Numbered from the stretch's first letter, positions 28,213-38,382 are shown. The stretch is 64,000 bases of DNA from Rhodococcus sp. (in: high G+C Gram-positive bacteria) (GCF_023264675.1 NZ_JAHFVG010000023.1:23821-87820); one strand, 5' to 3'. Numbers and translations are program-made. The notes: generated by a model from the letters alone, not told the origin.

Positions 28213-28939
28213 ACATCTGGGCTATCTCGGCCCCGCGCGCAGCGTCGGTGCGGTTCTGACCGAGGGATCGAATTCGCTGCGTACCCAGTCGTGGGCGCCG
28301 AAGGACATGCGCGGCGGCGGCACCATCAACGCCGACGGGTTCGGCGCCGCATGGTGGCGCGAGGACACGACCGTCGACTACCGCAATCCGATGCCCATCT
28401 GGTCGGATCCGGCAGTCGACGGTGTTCTCGCCGGTGTCGAGTCGACGGCCGTGATCGCGGCGGTGCGCTCGGCAACCGTCGGGATGCCGGTAGAGCGTGG
28501 TGCCTGTGCGCCGTTCACCGACGGCAGGTGGGCGTTCAGCCACAACGGCGTCGTGTTCGGCTGGCCCGGCGTGCTCGTCGATCTCGCATCCGAAGTGCCG
28601 GTCGCGGACCTTCTGACGCTGCCGGCGCCGACGGATTCGGCGGCGCTCTGGATCGTGCTGCGGCACCTGATGACTCAGCACGAGCCGGAGAAGGCTCTAC
28701 GGATGCTGGTCTCCCGCGTCGAAGCCACCTCGCCCGGGCCACGTCTCAATCTTCTACTGAGCGACGGCCGGTCCCTCTACGCCACAACGCTGTATCACTC
28801 ACTGGCGGTGTTGCGCACCGAAGATTCCGTCACCCTCGCCTCCGAACCGCTCGACGACAATCCTGGCTGGACGGCGATCGACGACCGAAAGTTCATCGTC
28901 GCCGTTCCCGGCCACGTCGACATCACCGACCTCGATTGA
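28205..28939 (+). CDS. egtC: Gamma-glutamyl-hercynylcysteine sulfoxide hydrolase EgtC
   Basis: A 244-residue class II glutamine-amidotransferase-fold (Ntn) hydrolase that removes the gamma-glutamyl group. Cys2 (MCRHLGYLG) is the N-terminal nucleophile after Met removal. NADGFGAAWW, FSHNGVVFGW and VTLASEPLDD are further fold signatures. The ATG at 28205 overlaps egtB and must be the real start, because only it places Cys at position 2. It is followed by egtD after 9 bp. Confidence 0.95.
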
Positions 28940-28948
28940 AGGAGCACC

Positions 28949-29923
28949 GTGTCCGACATTGCCCTCGATGTGCACATTTCGCCCGAGAAACTCCTCGACG
29001 ATCTGCGCTCCGATGTTCGTCAAGGACTGACGGCGTCACCGAAGTGGCTCTCGCCCAAATGGTTCTACGACGCAGCCGGTAGTGAATTGTTCGAGCAGAT
29101 CACCGAACTGCCCGAGTACTACCCGACACGGACCGAGCGCGCACTCATCGAAGAACACGCCTACGACATCGCCGAGAAGACGGACGGCTCCATTCTCGTC
29201 GAGCTCGGCTCGGGCTCGTCGGAGAAGACGCGCCTTCTGCTCGAGGCGGGAATCAAGCACGGGTCGCTGCGAAAGTACGTGCCGCAGGATGTGTCGCCGT
29301 CGGCGCTCGAAGGTGCTATCGCCCAGATTTCGCAGGAGTTTCCCTCGCTCGACGTGCAGGGCATCGTCAGCGATTTCACCGATACGCTGCACAACCTTCC
29401 GGCCGACGGCAGCCGCACCATCGCCTTCCTCGGTGGCACTCTCGGCAACCTGATACCCGAGGAGCGAGACGTATTCCTGGCCGATATCGCCAGTGCCCTC
29501 GTCGACGGGGAATTCCTGCTGCTCGGCGTCGGATTGGTCATCGACGAGGACGTCATGGTCCCGGCGTACGACGACGCGGCCGGTGTCACGGCGCTGTTCA
29601 ACGGCAATGTCTTGTCGGTGCTCAACGCCAGGCTCGGTGCGAATTTCGATCCTGAGCTGTTCGAGCATGTGGCTCTGTGGAATTCGGACGACGAGTGGAT
29701 CGAGATGCGACTGCGCGCCACGCAGGATCAGCAGGTCCACATCGAGGACCTCGATCTCGACGTTGCTTTCGAGAGGGGCGAAGAGCTGCGGACCGAGATT
29801 TCCGCGAAGTTCCGCCGCGGCGGCATCGAACGAGAACTCGTCGATGCGGGATTCCGTATCGACGAGTTCTGGACTGATCCGGACACCCGGTTCGCGCTCG
29901 TTCTGGCCCGGCGAACCATCTAG
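28949..29923 (+). CDS. egtD: L-histidine N(alpha)-methyltransferase EgtD
   Basis: A 324-residue SAM-dependent enzyme making hercynine from histidine, the first step of ergothioneine synthesis. Motifs are SPKWFYDAAGSELFEQITELPEYYPTR in the substrate region, the SAM site LVELGSGSSEKTR, FLGGTLGNL and the C-terminal Glu/His-binding segment. The GTG start follows a GGAG at 8 bp. It is the last gene of the egtABCD run. Its stop overlaps the stop of the convergent FtsX-like permease by 4 bp. Confidence 0.95.
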   Translation: MSDIALDVHISPEKLLDDLRSDVRQGLTASPKWLSPKWFYDAAGSELFEQITELPEYYPTRTERALIEEHAYDIAEKTDGSILVELGSGSSEKTRLLLEAGIKHGSLRKYVPQDVSPSALEGAIAQISQEFPSLDVQGIVSDFTDTLHNLPADGSRTIAFLGGTLGNLIPEERDVFLADIASALVDGEFLLLGVGLVIDEDVMVPAYDDAAGVTALFNGNVLSVLNARLGANFDPELFEHVALWNSDDEWIEMRLRATQDQQVHIEDLDLDVAFERGEELRTEISAKFRRGGIERELVDAGFRIDEFWTDPDTRFALVLARRTI

Positions 29924-31278
29924 GCCGCGGCGGGAGACAACCTGCCTGCCCGACGAGCCGGTGTCAGCGATGCGACGAGGGCGAGGACTCCCGCGGCGAG
30001 CACCGTTCCAGCGACGAGGCCCCAGGGCAGCGTCGGGGCGGTGAGCCCGGTGTTGCCGATGGATCCGAGCAGTGACTGCGCGGCGGCCCAGCCGTAGATC
30101 ACACCGAGGACGACTCCGAGGCCGACAGAGGCGAGCACCATCTGTGCACTTTCGTAGAAGATCGTCGCGCGCAGCTGCTTTCGGGTGAATCCGAGTGCAC
30201 GCAGCAGCACCAGTTCGCGGGTCCGCTGCAGCACGCTGAGCGTCATGTTGCTGACCATGCCGACCGCGGCGATGATGCCGGAGAACCCGACGAGTCCGCC
30301 GAGCACCGCGGTGGTGACGGCCAAGGCCTGTTCCACCTCCTCGCTTCCCGGCTGGCTGCGCATGATGGCCGAGTACGACGCCGCGGCGACTGCCAGGGTC
30401 ACCACGAGTGTCACGCCGATGACGAGGCCGATGGTGGTGCGGGTGCTGCGTTCCGGATAGCGGACGGCGTTGGCCGCGGCGAGGCGAGCAGAGGCGCTGG
30501 AGCCGAACATTCTTCCGACCAACGACAACGCGGCGGGCATGATCGAGACTGCGCCGAGCACGATGCCGGTGAACGAGATCAGACCTCCGAAGAACGCGAC
30601 GATCACTCCGGTCGGCGTCACCAGACCGAGCAGAACTCCGAGTCCGAGGACGACGAAGCCTCCGCCGACCGCCACGATCGACAGCGCTGTCCTTACCGGG
30701 CGCCGTGAAGCGATATCCGGGGTCTCGACGATCTGGCCGGTCGCCTGGATCGGCGTCACCGCGAGCACGCGTCGTGAACCGACGCGAGCGGCGATCCACG
30801 TGGTCAGTACGACGATCACGGCAGGCAGGAGTACGAGCGGATGCACCGTCGTGTAGTCGATGTCCGGCATGCTGCCTCGCGAGACCGCGATGGTGCGCGC
30901 GAGAGTGCTGGCACCGATTCCGATGACCAGACCCGATGCCGCTCCGACGAGACCGACGAGCAGTCCCTCGCGTGCAACCGAATTGCGGAGGGCACCGGCA
31001 CTCGCGCCGATCAGACGCAGCAGGGCGATCGTGGCGGTGCGGCCGGCGACGACGGTGGCGAACGTGTTGGCGGTGACGATGGACGCGACATACATGGACA
31101 GTCCGATGAACACGGCCGCCACCGAGAACAACGCGGTGCCGATTGCGCCCTCGGATTCGGAGCCTATGACGTCGTTCAGCATGGCCGTCGCCTGGATGAG
31201 TGCGACGCCGAAGGCCGCGGCGAGAGAGGACACCAGCAGGCTCGTCGCGTGATCGCGACTGTTGGCGAGTGCTCTCAT
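29920..31278 (-). CDS. ABC transporter permease, FtsX/MacB-like
   Basis: A 452-residue permease with about eight transmembrane segments in two FtsX-domain halves: one after the N-terminus (SVAAVFIGLSMYVASIVTANTFATVVAGRTATIALLRLIGAS) and one at the end (GMVSNMTLSVLQRTRELVLLRALGFTRKQLRATI). The 'RTRELVLLRALG' coupling segment is typical of MacB/FtsX exporters. Its ATG overlaps the stop of the ATPase gene. The exported substrate is unknown; lipoproteins or peptide antibiotics are common in this class. Confidence 0.9.
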   Translation of the reverse strand: MRALANSRDHATSLLVSSLAAAFGVALIQATAMLNDVIGSESEGAIGTALFSVAAVFIGLSMYVASIVTANTFATVVAGRTATIALLRLIGASAGALRNSVAREGLLVGLVGAASGLVIGIGASTLARTIAVSRGSMPDIDYTTVHPLVLLPAVIVVLTTWIAARVGSRRVLAVTPIQATGQIVETPDIASRRPVRTALSIVAVGGGFVVLGLGVLLGLVTPTGVIVAFFGGLISFTGIVLGAVSIMPAALSLVGRMFGSSASARLAAANAVRYPERSTRTTIGLVIGVTLVVTLAVAAASYSAIMRSQPGSEEVEQALAVTTAVLGGLVGFSGIIAAVGMVSNMTLSVLQRTRELVLLRALGFTRKQLRATIFYESAQMVLASVGLGVVLGVIYGWAAAQSLLGSIGNTGLTAPTLPWGLVAGTVLAAGVLALVASLTPARRAGRLSPAAA

Positions 31279-32030
31279 GCTGCACGCTCCGCGGCGAGCA
31301 TGTACGCGCTGATGTCCTCGGCGGACGAACGCGGGAGTTGATCCACGACGCGGCCGTCGGCGATGAACACGATGCGATCGGCGAAGCTGGCGGCCACCGG
31401 ATCGTGGGTCACCATGACGATGCTCTGCTGGTACTCGCGGGCAGCGGTGGCGAGCAGCGTGAGAACTTCGCGGCCCGTGCGTGAGTCGAGATTGCCGGTC
31501 GGCTCGTCGGCGAACACGGTGTGTGGCCTGCGGGCCAACGCTCGAACGATGGCTACCCGCTGCTGCTGACCGCCGGACAGCTGGTGAGGTTTGTGGCCGA
31601 GGCGATCGGCGAGTCCGAGCGTCACGAGGAGATGGTCGATCCAGTGTCGTTCGTCGGCGTTCGGTTTACGTCCGTCGAGTTCGAACGGGAGCAGGATGTT
31701 GCCGAGGACGTCGAGCGTCGGGACCAGGTTGAAGGCCTGGAACACGAAGCCGACCTTGCGGCGACGCAGGGTGGTGAGGGAGTCGTCGTCGAGGGTGCTG
31801 ATCTCGGTGTCGCCGAGCCACACTCGGCCCGACGTCGGAGAGTCGAGACCGGCCATGACGTGCATGAGCGTCGACTTCCCAGATCCCGACGGCCCCATCA
31901 CGGCGGTGAATTCGCCGCGATGGATCGTCAGGGAGGTGTGGTCGAGAGCGAACACGGGGGTGTCGTCGCCGTAGCGCTTGGTGACGTCGTCGACTCGGGC
32001 GATGACGGGTTGTGCGGGTGCGTAGGTCAT
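31275..32030 (-). CDS. ABC transporter ATP-binding protein (MacB/LolD type)
   Basis: A 251-residue ATPase with Walker A GPSGSGKST (46-54), the LSGGQQQRVAI signature and Walker B VFADEPTGNLD followed by the H-loop VTHDP. It pairs with the FtsX-like permease whose ATG overlaps its stop. Upstream at 76 bp is a two-component system on the same strand, which by analogy with other actinobacterial export modules may control the transporter. Confidence 0.93.
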   Translation of the reverse strand: MTYAPAQPVIARVDDVTKRYGDDTPVFALDHTSLTIHRGEFTAVMGPSGSGKSTLMHVMAGLDSPTSGRVWLGDTEISTLDDDSLTTLRRRKVGFVFQAFNLVPTLDVLGNILLPFELDGRKPNADERHWIDHLLVTLGLADRLGHKPHQLSGGQQQRVAIVRALARRPHTVFADEPTGNLDSRTGREVLTLLATAAREYQQSIVMVTHDPVAASFADRIVFIADGRVVDQLPRSSAEDISAYMLAAERAA

Positions 32031-32106
32031 GACAGAAACGCTATGAGTCGGCAGGCCCCGGCGAATCAGGCGGAAGTCTCGTGCTCGTACATCCCGAGGA
32101 TGATGT

Positions 32107-32757
32107 TCACGTAAGACCGTGCTCGAAGGCGTAGACCACCAATTGCACTCGATCGCGCAGTTCGAGCTTGGTGAAGATGCGGCTGATGTGGGTCTTCACG
32201 GTTGCTTCGCTGAGGTATTCGGCGGCCGCGATCTCGCCGTTGCTCAGGCCTTTCGCAGCCAGCCGGAAGATTTCTTGCTCCCTCGCGGTCAACCGAGTGA
32301 ACGGCTCCGGTATCTCGGGGGCTGCGGGGGCGTCGGTGAAGTGCTGCAGGAGCGCCGTCGTCGCCGATGCGGCGATCACCGAGTTGCCGGCGTGGACGGT
32401 GCGGATCGCGGCAAGCAGGAATTCGGGGTCGGCGTCCTTGAGCACGAAGCCACTGGCGCCCGCTTTGATTGCGCGTGCCGCGCTTTCGTCGAGGTCGAAG
32501 GTGGTCAACACCAGGATCTTCGCCGGCTCGGCCGATGCGCCGACGATTGCGCGGGTGGCGGCGATGCCGTCGAGTACCGGCATCCGGATGTCCATGAGGA
32601 TCACGTCGGGGTTTGCGTGTGCCGCCAACTCGACGCCCTCGGCGCCGTTACCTGCTTCGCCGACGAATTCGAGGTCGGGCTGGGACGAGATCAGCATGCG
32701 GATTCCGGCGCGGAAGAGTTGTTGATCGTCGACGAGGGCGACGCGGATCGGGCTCAC
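32107..32757 (-). CDS. NarL/LuxR-type response regulator
   Basis: 216 residues with a receiver domain whose phosphoacceptor is Asp56 (DVILMDIRMPVLDG) and a C-terminal LuxR HTH (LTAREQEIFRLAAKGLSNGEIAAAEYLSEATVKTHISRIFTKL). The GTG at 32757 overlaps the sensor kinase stop (GTGA), so the start is set by coupling, not by an upstream ATG. It probably controls the downstream ABC exporter genes. Confidence 0.95.
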   Translation of the reverse strand: MSPIRVALVDDQQLFRAGIRMLISSQPDLEFVGEAGNGAEGVELAAHANPDVILMDIRMPVLDGIAATRAIVGASAEPAKILVLTTFDLDESAARAIKAGASGFVLKDADPEFLLAAIRTVHAGNSVIAASATTALLQHFTDAPAAPEIPEPFTRLTAREQEIFRLAAKGLSNGEIAAAEYLSEATVKTHISRIFTKLELRDRVQLVVYAFEHGLT

Positions 32758-33956
32758 TCGGGTGTCCCCGGGATTGTCGCCATCAGCGTCCACTCTCCTT
32801 CGGTTCGATCGGTGATCAACGTTCCGCCCGACAGCACTGCTCGCTCTCTCATCCCGATGAGCCCGTGGCCACCGGGATTGGCGACGTCGTCGGACCGTAC
32901 CCGGTTTCGAACTCGCAGCACCGATTCGTGAGGTTCGGATGTGAGGTGGACCGCGACCGGGTGACGCGAATCCCCGTGGCGTAGTGCGTTGGTCAGCGCC
33001 TCCTGCGCAATGCGGTACAGCGTCAACTCACCGCCGACGCCGAGCGAGGAAGCGCTGCCCTCGGTGGTCAGCTCGATGCGAAGGCCCGCGGTACGCATGC
33101 GTTCGATGAGGGTATCGAGATCCCGCGACTCGGATACGGGGACGTCGTCGGCGCTGTGGCGCAATTGAGCGAGGACGCCCCGGACGTCCCGCAGGGCATC
33201 TCGCGCGGTGGACGCGATCGTGCCGAGTGCAACGTCGACGGCCTCCGGATCGGCGGCACGGGCGTAGCGGGCGCCGTCCGCCTGGGCGATGACGACGGCG
33301 AGCGAGTGCGCGACGATGTCGTGCATGTCCCGGGCGATGCGGTTGCGCTCGTGTTCGACGGCAACTTCCTGGAGCGCCTGGGCTTGCTCCATCTCGGCGA
33401 GCTCTCGTTGATGCTTCGACTCGACGGACGCTCGGTTGGCGAAGGCTATCCGTCCCAGCGCCCACGACAACCCGAGCACGGCCCAGGATACGACCAGGAC
33501 GATGGCGATCTGCGTTGCGGCATCGCCCGTGGTGCGTTCGAAGTCGTCCGGAACGAACGGCTCTCCCGCCACGAACGTCAAGAACAGAGAAGCGATGATT
33601 CCGCCGACGACCACCGACGCCAGCCCGAGCTTGCGCACCAGGGATGAGCCGTATGCCGCCGTCCCGAACAGCACGAAGAGTATCGCGAGGTTACCGGCCA
33701 GCAACGGCAGCGACGCCGACATCTGGCCGATCGCGCAGACCCAGGACAAGCCGAGTGCCAGTGCGGGAGAAAGCCGTCGCAGACCGAGCGCGACGCCGAA
33801 TCCGAACAGGAGGACGACCGCGACAGGCCCGTCCTGCTCGGTCGTCGAGGCGTACATCAGAGCCGTGAACGCGACGGCGAAGACCGCGTCGATGGCGATC
33901 TGATATCGCGAGAGCTTCCGGAACACGCCCTTCAGCGTACGGTCGACCCGCGACAA
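32754..33956 (-). CDS. Sensor histidine kinase (HisKA_3 family)
   Basis: About 400 residues. The N-terminal half has about five membrane segments with short loops, then a helical linker. The dimerisation/phosphoacceptor His lies in ERNRIARDMHDIVAHSLAVV, followed by an HATPase domain (YRIAQEALTNALRHG, GGHGLIGMRERAVLSGG). The absence of a large external sensor domain suggests sensing of the membrane or of the transporter. The start is uncertain: a TTG (33956) or a GTG (33926). It is the first gene of a kinase-regulator-transporter run. Confidence 0.92.
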   Translation of the reverse strand: MSRVDRTLKGVFRKLSRYQIAIDAVFAVAFTALMYASTTEQDGPVAVVLLFGFGVALGLRRLSPALALGLSWVCAIGQMSASLPLLAGNLAILFVLFGTAAYGSSLVRKLGLASVVVGGIIASLFLTFVAGEPFVPDDFERTTGDAATQIAIVLVVSWAVLGLSWALGRIAFANRASVESKHQRELAEMEQAQALQEVAVEHERNRIARDMHDIVAHSLAVVIAQADGARYARAADPEAVDVALGTIASTARDALRDVRGVLAQLRHSADDVPVSESRDLDTLIERMRTAGLRIELTTEGSASSLGVGGELTLYRIAQEALTNALRHGDSRHPVAVHLTSEPHESVLRVRNRVRSDDVANPGGHGLIGMRERAVLSGGTLITDRTEGEWTLMATIPGTPE

Positions 33957-33966
33957 GACCGAAGAA

Positions 33967-34596
33967 TCAACTGGTGCGGCGACGTGCCTTTTCCAGCGCT
34001 GCCAGCGTCGTGAGCACCGTTGTGCGCTGCTTCTCCAGGTCTTTCATCCGCGCGCGAGCGGGGAGACCCTGGGCGCCGTCGAGCGCGCTGATCTGTTCGT
34101 CGACGCTCGTGAGCTGCGCGAGCAGCTTCTGCACCCGGGCTTCGAGCTCGATCACGTCGATGCCGCTGACGCCTGCCTGTGACTTCTTGGTGGCAGCGGA
34201 CTTGGCGGGCGCGGCCGTCGAGGTCGACGAAGCGGAACTGGTGCGCGGCGCTGCGACTGCAGCAGCAGCCCTGGGGCGCAACGCTTTGCGGACGGCTGCC
34301 GGATCGGGCAGTTTTTCGAGGCGAATGCGGTTGAGCACCTCGCGGGCGTCACGGGCGGTGACGCGGAACTCGCGCTCCTCCTCGTCGTCGGAGGCGAGAG
34401 TGCCGCCGAGGGGCCGTAGGCCGTACATCCCGATGAAGTGCTTCGCTTCGTCGATGATGGCTTCCTGCTCACGGCAGAGGCCGCAGCGTGGCTCGTTGCG
34501 ATAATCCTCGATCGAGTCGGTGCTGCCGCACCAGACGCACCCACCCGGGGTCCAGCGAGCGATTCGGACGGTAGAAGTAGCAGCCGGGCTGGACAT
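33967..34596 (-). CDS. CxxC zinc-ribbon-like protein with coiled coil, unknown function
   Basis: 209 residues. The N-terminal GGCVWCGSTDSIEDY and RCGLCREQ form two CxxC pairs that could bind zinc. The middle is Ala/Ser/Lys-rich and disordered. The C-terminal ~70 residues are a coiled coil (IELEARVQKLLAQLTSVDEQISALDG, MKDLEKQRTTVLTTLAALEKAR). I do not recognise a named family. It is 10 bp upstream of the kinase gene, on the same strand, which makes co-transcription plausible. The ATG at 34596 was preferred to an upstream GTG. Confidence 0.7.
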   Translation of the reverse strand: MSSPAATSTVRIARWTPGGCVWCGSTDSIEDYRNEPRCGLCREQEAIIDEAKHFIGMYGLRPLGGTLASDDEEEREFRVTARDAREVLNRIRLEKLPDPAAVRKALRPRAAAAVAAPRTSSASSTSTAAPAKSAATKKSQAGVSGIDVIELEARVQKLLAQLTSVDEQISALDGAQGLPARARMKDLEKQRTTVLTTLAALEKARRRTS

Positions 34597-34797
34597 AGTT
34601 TGTGCGTCGATCACGACGAGTCATCTTAGGCTACAACGAAACCCGCCCCGCACACCCCCTCCCGTCGTCCTGCAGAAATCGGTCCAAGTAGTGACCAAGT
34701 TCATTGACGTGGGGAAGAAGTGGCGGGGCGGGGTAAAGAAACCGAACGGACCGGTAAGGGTTATGCAGAGCCGTCGGGAGTGGAGCCTGCGGAACGA

Positions 34798-35781
34798 CTA
34801 AGCAGAGCCGTTGAACAGGCTTGTCACGGAACCGTTTTCGAAGACCTCGCGGATGGTACGCGCGAGCAGCGGTGCGATGGAGAGTTCGGTGAGGGTGTCG
34901 AAGCGCTTCTCGTCGGTGATCGGGAGGGTGTTGGTGACCACCACTTCCTTGGCTCCGCAGTTGGAGAGACGCTCGGCGGCCGGGTCGCTGAGCACGCCGT
35001 GGGTGGCGGCGATGACGACGTCGCCTGCGCCTGCTTCCTTGAGGACCTTGACGGCGCCGGCGATGGTGCCGCCGGTGTCGATCATGTCGTCGATGAGGAT
35101 GCAGGTACGGCCTTCGACGTCACCGACGACGCGGTTGGACTTGACCTGGTTGGGCACCAGCGGGTCGCGTGTCTTGTGGATGAAGGCCAGCGGTGCGCCG
35201 TCGAAGCTGTCGGCCCACTTCTCGGCGACGCGGACGCGGCCGGAGTCGGGGGAGACGACCGTGATGTGCTCGAGGCTGTACTTGCCGCGGATGTGCTCGG
35301 CGAGCTGGCTGTGGGCGTGCATGTGGTCGACGGGGCCGTCGAAGAAGCCCTGGATCTGGTCGGTGTGGAGGTCGACGGTGATGATGCGGTCGGCGCCTGC
35401 GGTCTTGAGCAGGTCGGCGACGAGACGTGCCGAGATCGGCTCGCGTCCGCGGTGCTTCTTGTCCTGGCGGGCGTACGGGTAGAACGGCAGGATCGCGGTG
35501 ATCCGCTTGGCCGATCCACGCTTGAGAGCGTCGATCATGATGAGCTGTTCCATCAACCAGGTGTTCAGTGGGAACGGGTGGCTCTGCAGAACGAACGCGT
35601 CGGATCCGCGAACCGACTCCTCGAACCGAACGAAGATCTCACCGTTCGCGAAATCACGCGCGGTCTGCGGGGTGATCTCGATTCCCAGTTCCTTCGCCAC
35701 CTGCGTGGCGAGCTCGGGGTGAGCTCGACCGGAGAAGAGCATGAGGTTCTTCTGGTTGTCGATCCAGTTCGGGGTGGTCAC
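34798..35781 (-). CDS. prs: Ribose-phosphate pyrophosphokinase (PRPP synthase)
   Basis: A 327-residue cytosolic enzyme making PRPP for nucleotide, His and Trp synthesis. The class I signature [14 protein letters not shown], the catalytic [17 protein letters not shown] and the PRPP-binding loop [13 protein letters not shown] are all present. The GTG start overlaps the glmU stop (GTGA), so the pair glmU-prs is coupled, as in Rv1017c-Rv1018c. No clear terminator was seen in the 201 bp after the stop. Confidence 0.97.
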   Translation of the reverse strand: MTTPNWIDNQKNLMLFSGRAHPELATQVAKELGIEITPQTARDFANGEIFVRFEESVRGSDAFVLQSHPFPLNTWLMEQLIMIDALKRGSAKRITAILPFYPYARQDKKHRGREPISARLVADLLKTAGADRIITVDLHTDQIQGFFDGPVDHMHAHSQLAEHIRGKYSLEHITVVSPDSGRVRVAEKWADSFDGAPLAFIHKTRDPLVPNQVKSNRVVGDVEGRTCILIDDMIDTGGTIAGAVKVLKEAGAGDVVIAATHGVLSDPAAERLSNCGAKEVVVTNTLPITDEKRFDTLTELSIAPLLARTIREVFENGSVTSLFNGSA

Positions 35782-37262
35782 TGCTTTTCGCCGTCCTTTG
35801 ATTCGTGCGCGTTTGTCGACTCGGCGGCCAGAGCGCGAGCGGCAGCTTCCGCTGCCGCCGTGCCTGGACGCTTCTTCTCGACCCAGCCCTCGATGTTGCG
35901 CTGGGAACCGGCGGAGACGGCGAGCGTCCCCGGCGGTACATCGTTGCGGAGCACTGTTCCTGCTCCGGTGTACGCGCCGTCGCCCACCGAGACGGGCGCG
36001 ACGAACATGTTGTCCGACCCCGTCCGTACGTGGGAACCGACGACGGTCCGTGACTTGTTCACTCCGTCGTAGTTGACGAAGACGCTGGAGGCCCCGATGT
36101 TGGAGTGCTCGCCGATGGTCGCATCTCCGACGTAGGTCAGGTGCGGGACCTTGGAGTGATTGCCGATGGTGGAGTTCTTCGTTTCGACGAACGTACCGAC
36201 CTTGGCGCTCGTGCCGATTTCCGAACCCGGCCGCAGATATGCGAAAGGCCCGACGGTAGCGCCGGGCCCGATGGTCGACTTCTCTGCCTGAGTACGCACG
36301 ATCGACGCACGCTCACCGGCGACGACGTCGCGAAGAGTGGAGTCGGGGCCGACGACGGCATCGTCGCCGATATGGGTGTTGCCGAGGAGCTGCACGCCTG
36401 GTTCGAGGCGGACGTCCGCACCGACCGTCACATCGATGTCGATCCACGTGGTTGCCGGATCGACGACGGTGACGCCTGCCTGCATGTGCTTTTCGACGAT
36501 GTGGCGGTTGAGCACTCGGGTCACGTGCGAGAGCTGGACGCGGTCGTTGACGCCCATCACCAGATCGGGGTCCGCCAGCTGTGTGCCGTAGACGTGAAGT
36601 CCGCTGCGCTTGCTGATCGAGACGACGTCGGTGAGATACAGCTCGTGTTGCGCGTTCTGCGTGCTCAGCCTGCTGAGGGCCGACCGGAGGGCTGCGGCAT
36701 CGAAGGCGTAGACGCCGGAGTTGACCTCGGGGATCAGCACCTGCTCGGGGGTGGCGTCGGCGTGCTCGACGATCGCGGCCACCTCACCGTCGTCGGTTCG
36801 GACGATTCTTCCGTAGCCGTTCGCGTCGTCGGGGACGAAGGTCAAGACGGTGGCGGCGGCGGGCGACGGTGCGCTGAGGTGCTCGTCGAGCAGCGCTTTG
36901 AGGGTGTGCCCGTCCAACAGAGGCACATCGGCCGCGGTGACGAGGATGGTCCCCTCGAAGTCGTCGGGCAATGCTTTCAGGCCGCACTGCACGGCGTGCC
37001 CGGTGCCGAGTTGCTGATCCTGCACGGAGGTGGAGATGGTGCGGCCGAGTTCGGCGGCCAGTTCCGTCACGGATTCGGTGACGCGTTCGCGATCGTGCCC
37101 GACGACGGTGACGAGGTGGTCGGGACCGAGATCGGCTGCTGCATGCAATGCGTGGGCCAACATGGTTCGGCCGGCCAGAGGATGCAGAACCTTCGGGGTC
37201 TTCGATCGCATTCGGGTGCCTGCACCTGCTGCGAGAACGACCACGGCGGTGTGCAACGGCAA
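35778..37262 (-). CDS. glmU: Bifunctional N-acetylglucosamine-1-phosphate uridyltransferase/glucosamine-1-phosphate acetyltransferase
   Basis: A 494-residue enzyme making UDP-GlcNAc for cell-wall synthesis. The N-terminal Rossmann uridyltransferase has [25 protein letters not shown] (about 7-31). The C-terminal half is a left-handed beta helix with hexapeptide repeats and the acetyl-CoA site ([24 protein letters not shown]). The tail after about 460 is Ala/Glu/Lys-rich, as in mycobacterial GlmU. The start is a TTG with a GAGGAG site. A tRNA-Gln lies upstream on the same strand. Confidence 0.96.
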   Translation of the reverse strand: MPLHTAVVVLAAGAGTRMRSKTPKVLHPLAGRTMLAHALHAAADLGPDHLVTVVGHDRERVTESVTELAAELGRTISTSVQDQQLGTGHAVQCGLKALPDDFEGTILVTAADVPLLDGHTLKALLDEHLSAPSPAAATVLTFVPDDANGYGRIVRTDDGEVAAIVEHADATPEQVLIPEVNSGVYAFDAAALRSALSRLSTQNAQHELYLTDVVSISKRSGLHVYGTQLADPDLVMGVNDRVQLSHVTRVLNRHIVEKHMQAGVTVVDPATTWIDIDVTVGADVRLEPGVQLLGNTHIGDDAVVGPDSTLRDVVAGERASIVRTQAEKSTIGPGATVGPFAYLRPGSEIGTSAKVGTFVETKNSTIGNHSKVPHLTYVGDATIGEHSNIGASSVFVNYDGVNKSRTVVGSHVRTGSDNMFVAPVSVGDGAYTGAGTVLRNDVPPGTLAVSAGSQRNIEGWVEKKRPGTAAAEAAARALAAESTNAHESKDGEKQ

Positions 37263-37309
37263 CGGGGCTCCTCGGCGAAATCACGGACTTACCGGACAGA
37301 TGTTTCTCG

Positions 37310-37380
37310 CTCCGCCGCCAGGACTCGAACCTGAACTATCTGAACCAAAATCAGAGGTGCTGCCATTACACCACGGCGGA
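37310..37380 (-). tRNA. tRNA-Gln (TTG anticodon)
   Basis: Read on the minus strand it is a 71-nt cloverleaf. The 7-bp acceptor stem is TCCGCCG with CGGCGGA, and the discriminator is G. The anticodon arm TCTGA-TTTTGGT-TCAGA gives anticodon TTG, and the T arm is CAGG-TTCGAGT-CCTG. No CCA is encoded. It lies 48 bp upstream of glmU and on the same strand. Confidence 0.93.
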
Positions 37381-37590
37381 TCGTCGACCAGCGGTTTGTT
37401 CGCTGCCGACGTCCGAACAATCAATAGACTACGGCCGCGGCGCTCCCGCCGAGCGCAACGAGTCTCGCATGAGAGGTAGCCGTAGGTCGAACCGCTCCGC
37501 CGTTTCGATGACGTACGTCCCATTAGGCTCGTCCGCGATGCCCCATTTCGGTTGCGGGGTGACACAGCAGTGACGTGGGAGGGACCCGAC

Positions 37591-38217
37591 ATGACCGAGC
37601 CCGAGCGAGTGCCGCGCGTACGAATGACCGGCACTCAGCGCCGTGAGCAGTTGATCGAGATCGGTCGGTCGTTGTTCGCCGAGCGCGGCTACGAGGCGAC
37701 GTCGGTCGAGGAGATCGCCGTCCGCGCGCACGTCTCCAAGCCTGTCGTCTACGAGCACTTCGGTGGCAAGGAAGGCCTCTATGCGGTGATCGTCGATCGC
37801 GAGATGTCGACGCTGCTGCAGATGATCACGTCGTCGCTCTCGCAGAACCGCTCCCGGATACGGGTCGAGCGTGTCGCCCTCGCGCTGCTCACCTATGTGG
37901 AGGAACGCACCGATGGATTCCGCATCCTCGTTCGTGATTCCCCGGTCGCTGCCGCCGACGGGAAGTACTCGTCGTTGCTCAACGACGCGGTCGGTCAGGT
38001 CGGGCACATCCTTGCCGGCGACTTCACCCGTCGGGGGTTCGATGCAGGCTTCGCCCCGCTGTACGCGCAGGCGCTGGTCGGCATGGTGTCGATGACGGCT
38101 CAGTGGTGGCTCGACGTGAGGGAACCGTCCAAGGAGGTCGTGGCCGCCCACGTGGTCAACCTCTGCTGGAACGGGCTGACCAATCTGGAGGCAGCGCCCC
38201 GATTGGGTGACGAATGA
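37591..38217 (+). CDS. TetR-family transcriptional regulator (Rv1019-like)
   Basis: 208 residues. The HTH is RREQLIEIGRSLFAERGYEATSVEEIAVRAHVSKPVVYEHFGGKEGLYAVIVDRE (about 13-66), followed by a helical ligand domain. The position between glmU and mfd matches Rv1019. The ATG at 37591 has a GGGAGGGA site; an upstream GTG would add seven residues. The regulated genes are not evident, so autoregulation is likely. Confidence 0.87.
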   Translation: MTEPERVPRVRMTGTQRREQLIEIGRSLFAERGYEATSVEEIAVRAHVSKPVVYEHFGGKEGLYAVIVDREMSTLLQMITSSLSQNRSRIRVERVALALLTYVEERTDGFRILVRDSPVAAADGKYSSLLNDAVGQVGHILAGDFTRRGFDAGFAPLYAQALVGMVSMTAQWWLDVREPSKEVVAAHVVNLCWNGLTNLEAAPRLGDE

Positions 38218-38339
38218 GCGGTCGATTTCCCCACCTGGCAGAAAACTGGCGGGTATGGTTTGATTTGAAGCTGTGAGACCTACATCACACGGCCTGGACA
38301 TATTAGTTCAGACCGAAAGCAAGTCGACCAAGGTGTGAA

Positions 38340-38382
38340 TGCCACTGGGTGGTACCGTTCGCTCGTAATTTGCGCAGTGGCA
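38340..38382. promoter_or_regulatory. Inverted repeat TGCCACTG...CAGTGGCA before the butyrolactone-receptor-like gene
   Basis: Perfect 8-bp arms at 38340-38347 and 38375-38382 enclose GGTACCGTTCGCTCGTAAT. This resembles, imperfectly, the ACCG..CGGT dyad bound by ArpA-type receptors. It lies 26 bp before the start of the receptor-like gene. It is a candidate autoregulatory site. Confidence 0.4.

Noticed and set aside
29036..31285. A 749-codon minus-strand frame across egtD and the permease
   Set aside because: It overlaps egtD in antisense and the permease in another frame, and its product is Arg-rich with no domain. The permease frame itself has clear membrane segments.
36105..37334. A 409-codon plus-strand frame opposite glmU
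   Set aside because: It is antisense to glmU and runs into the tRNA-Gln, with no motif or ribosome site.
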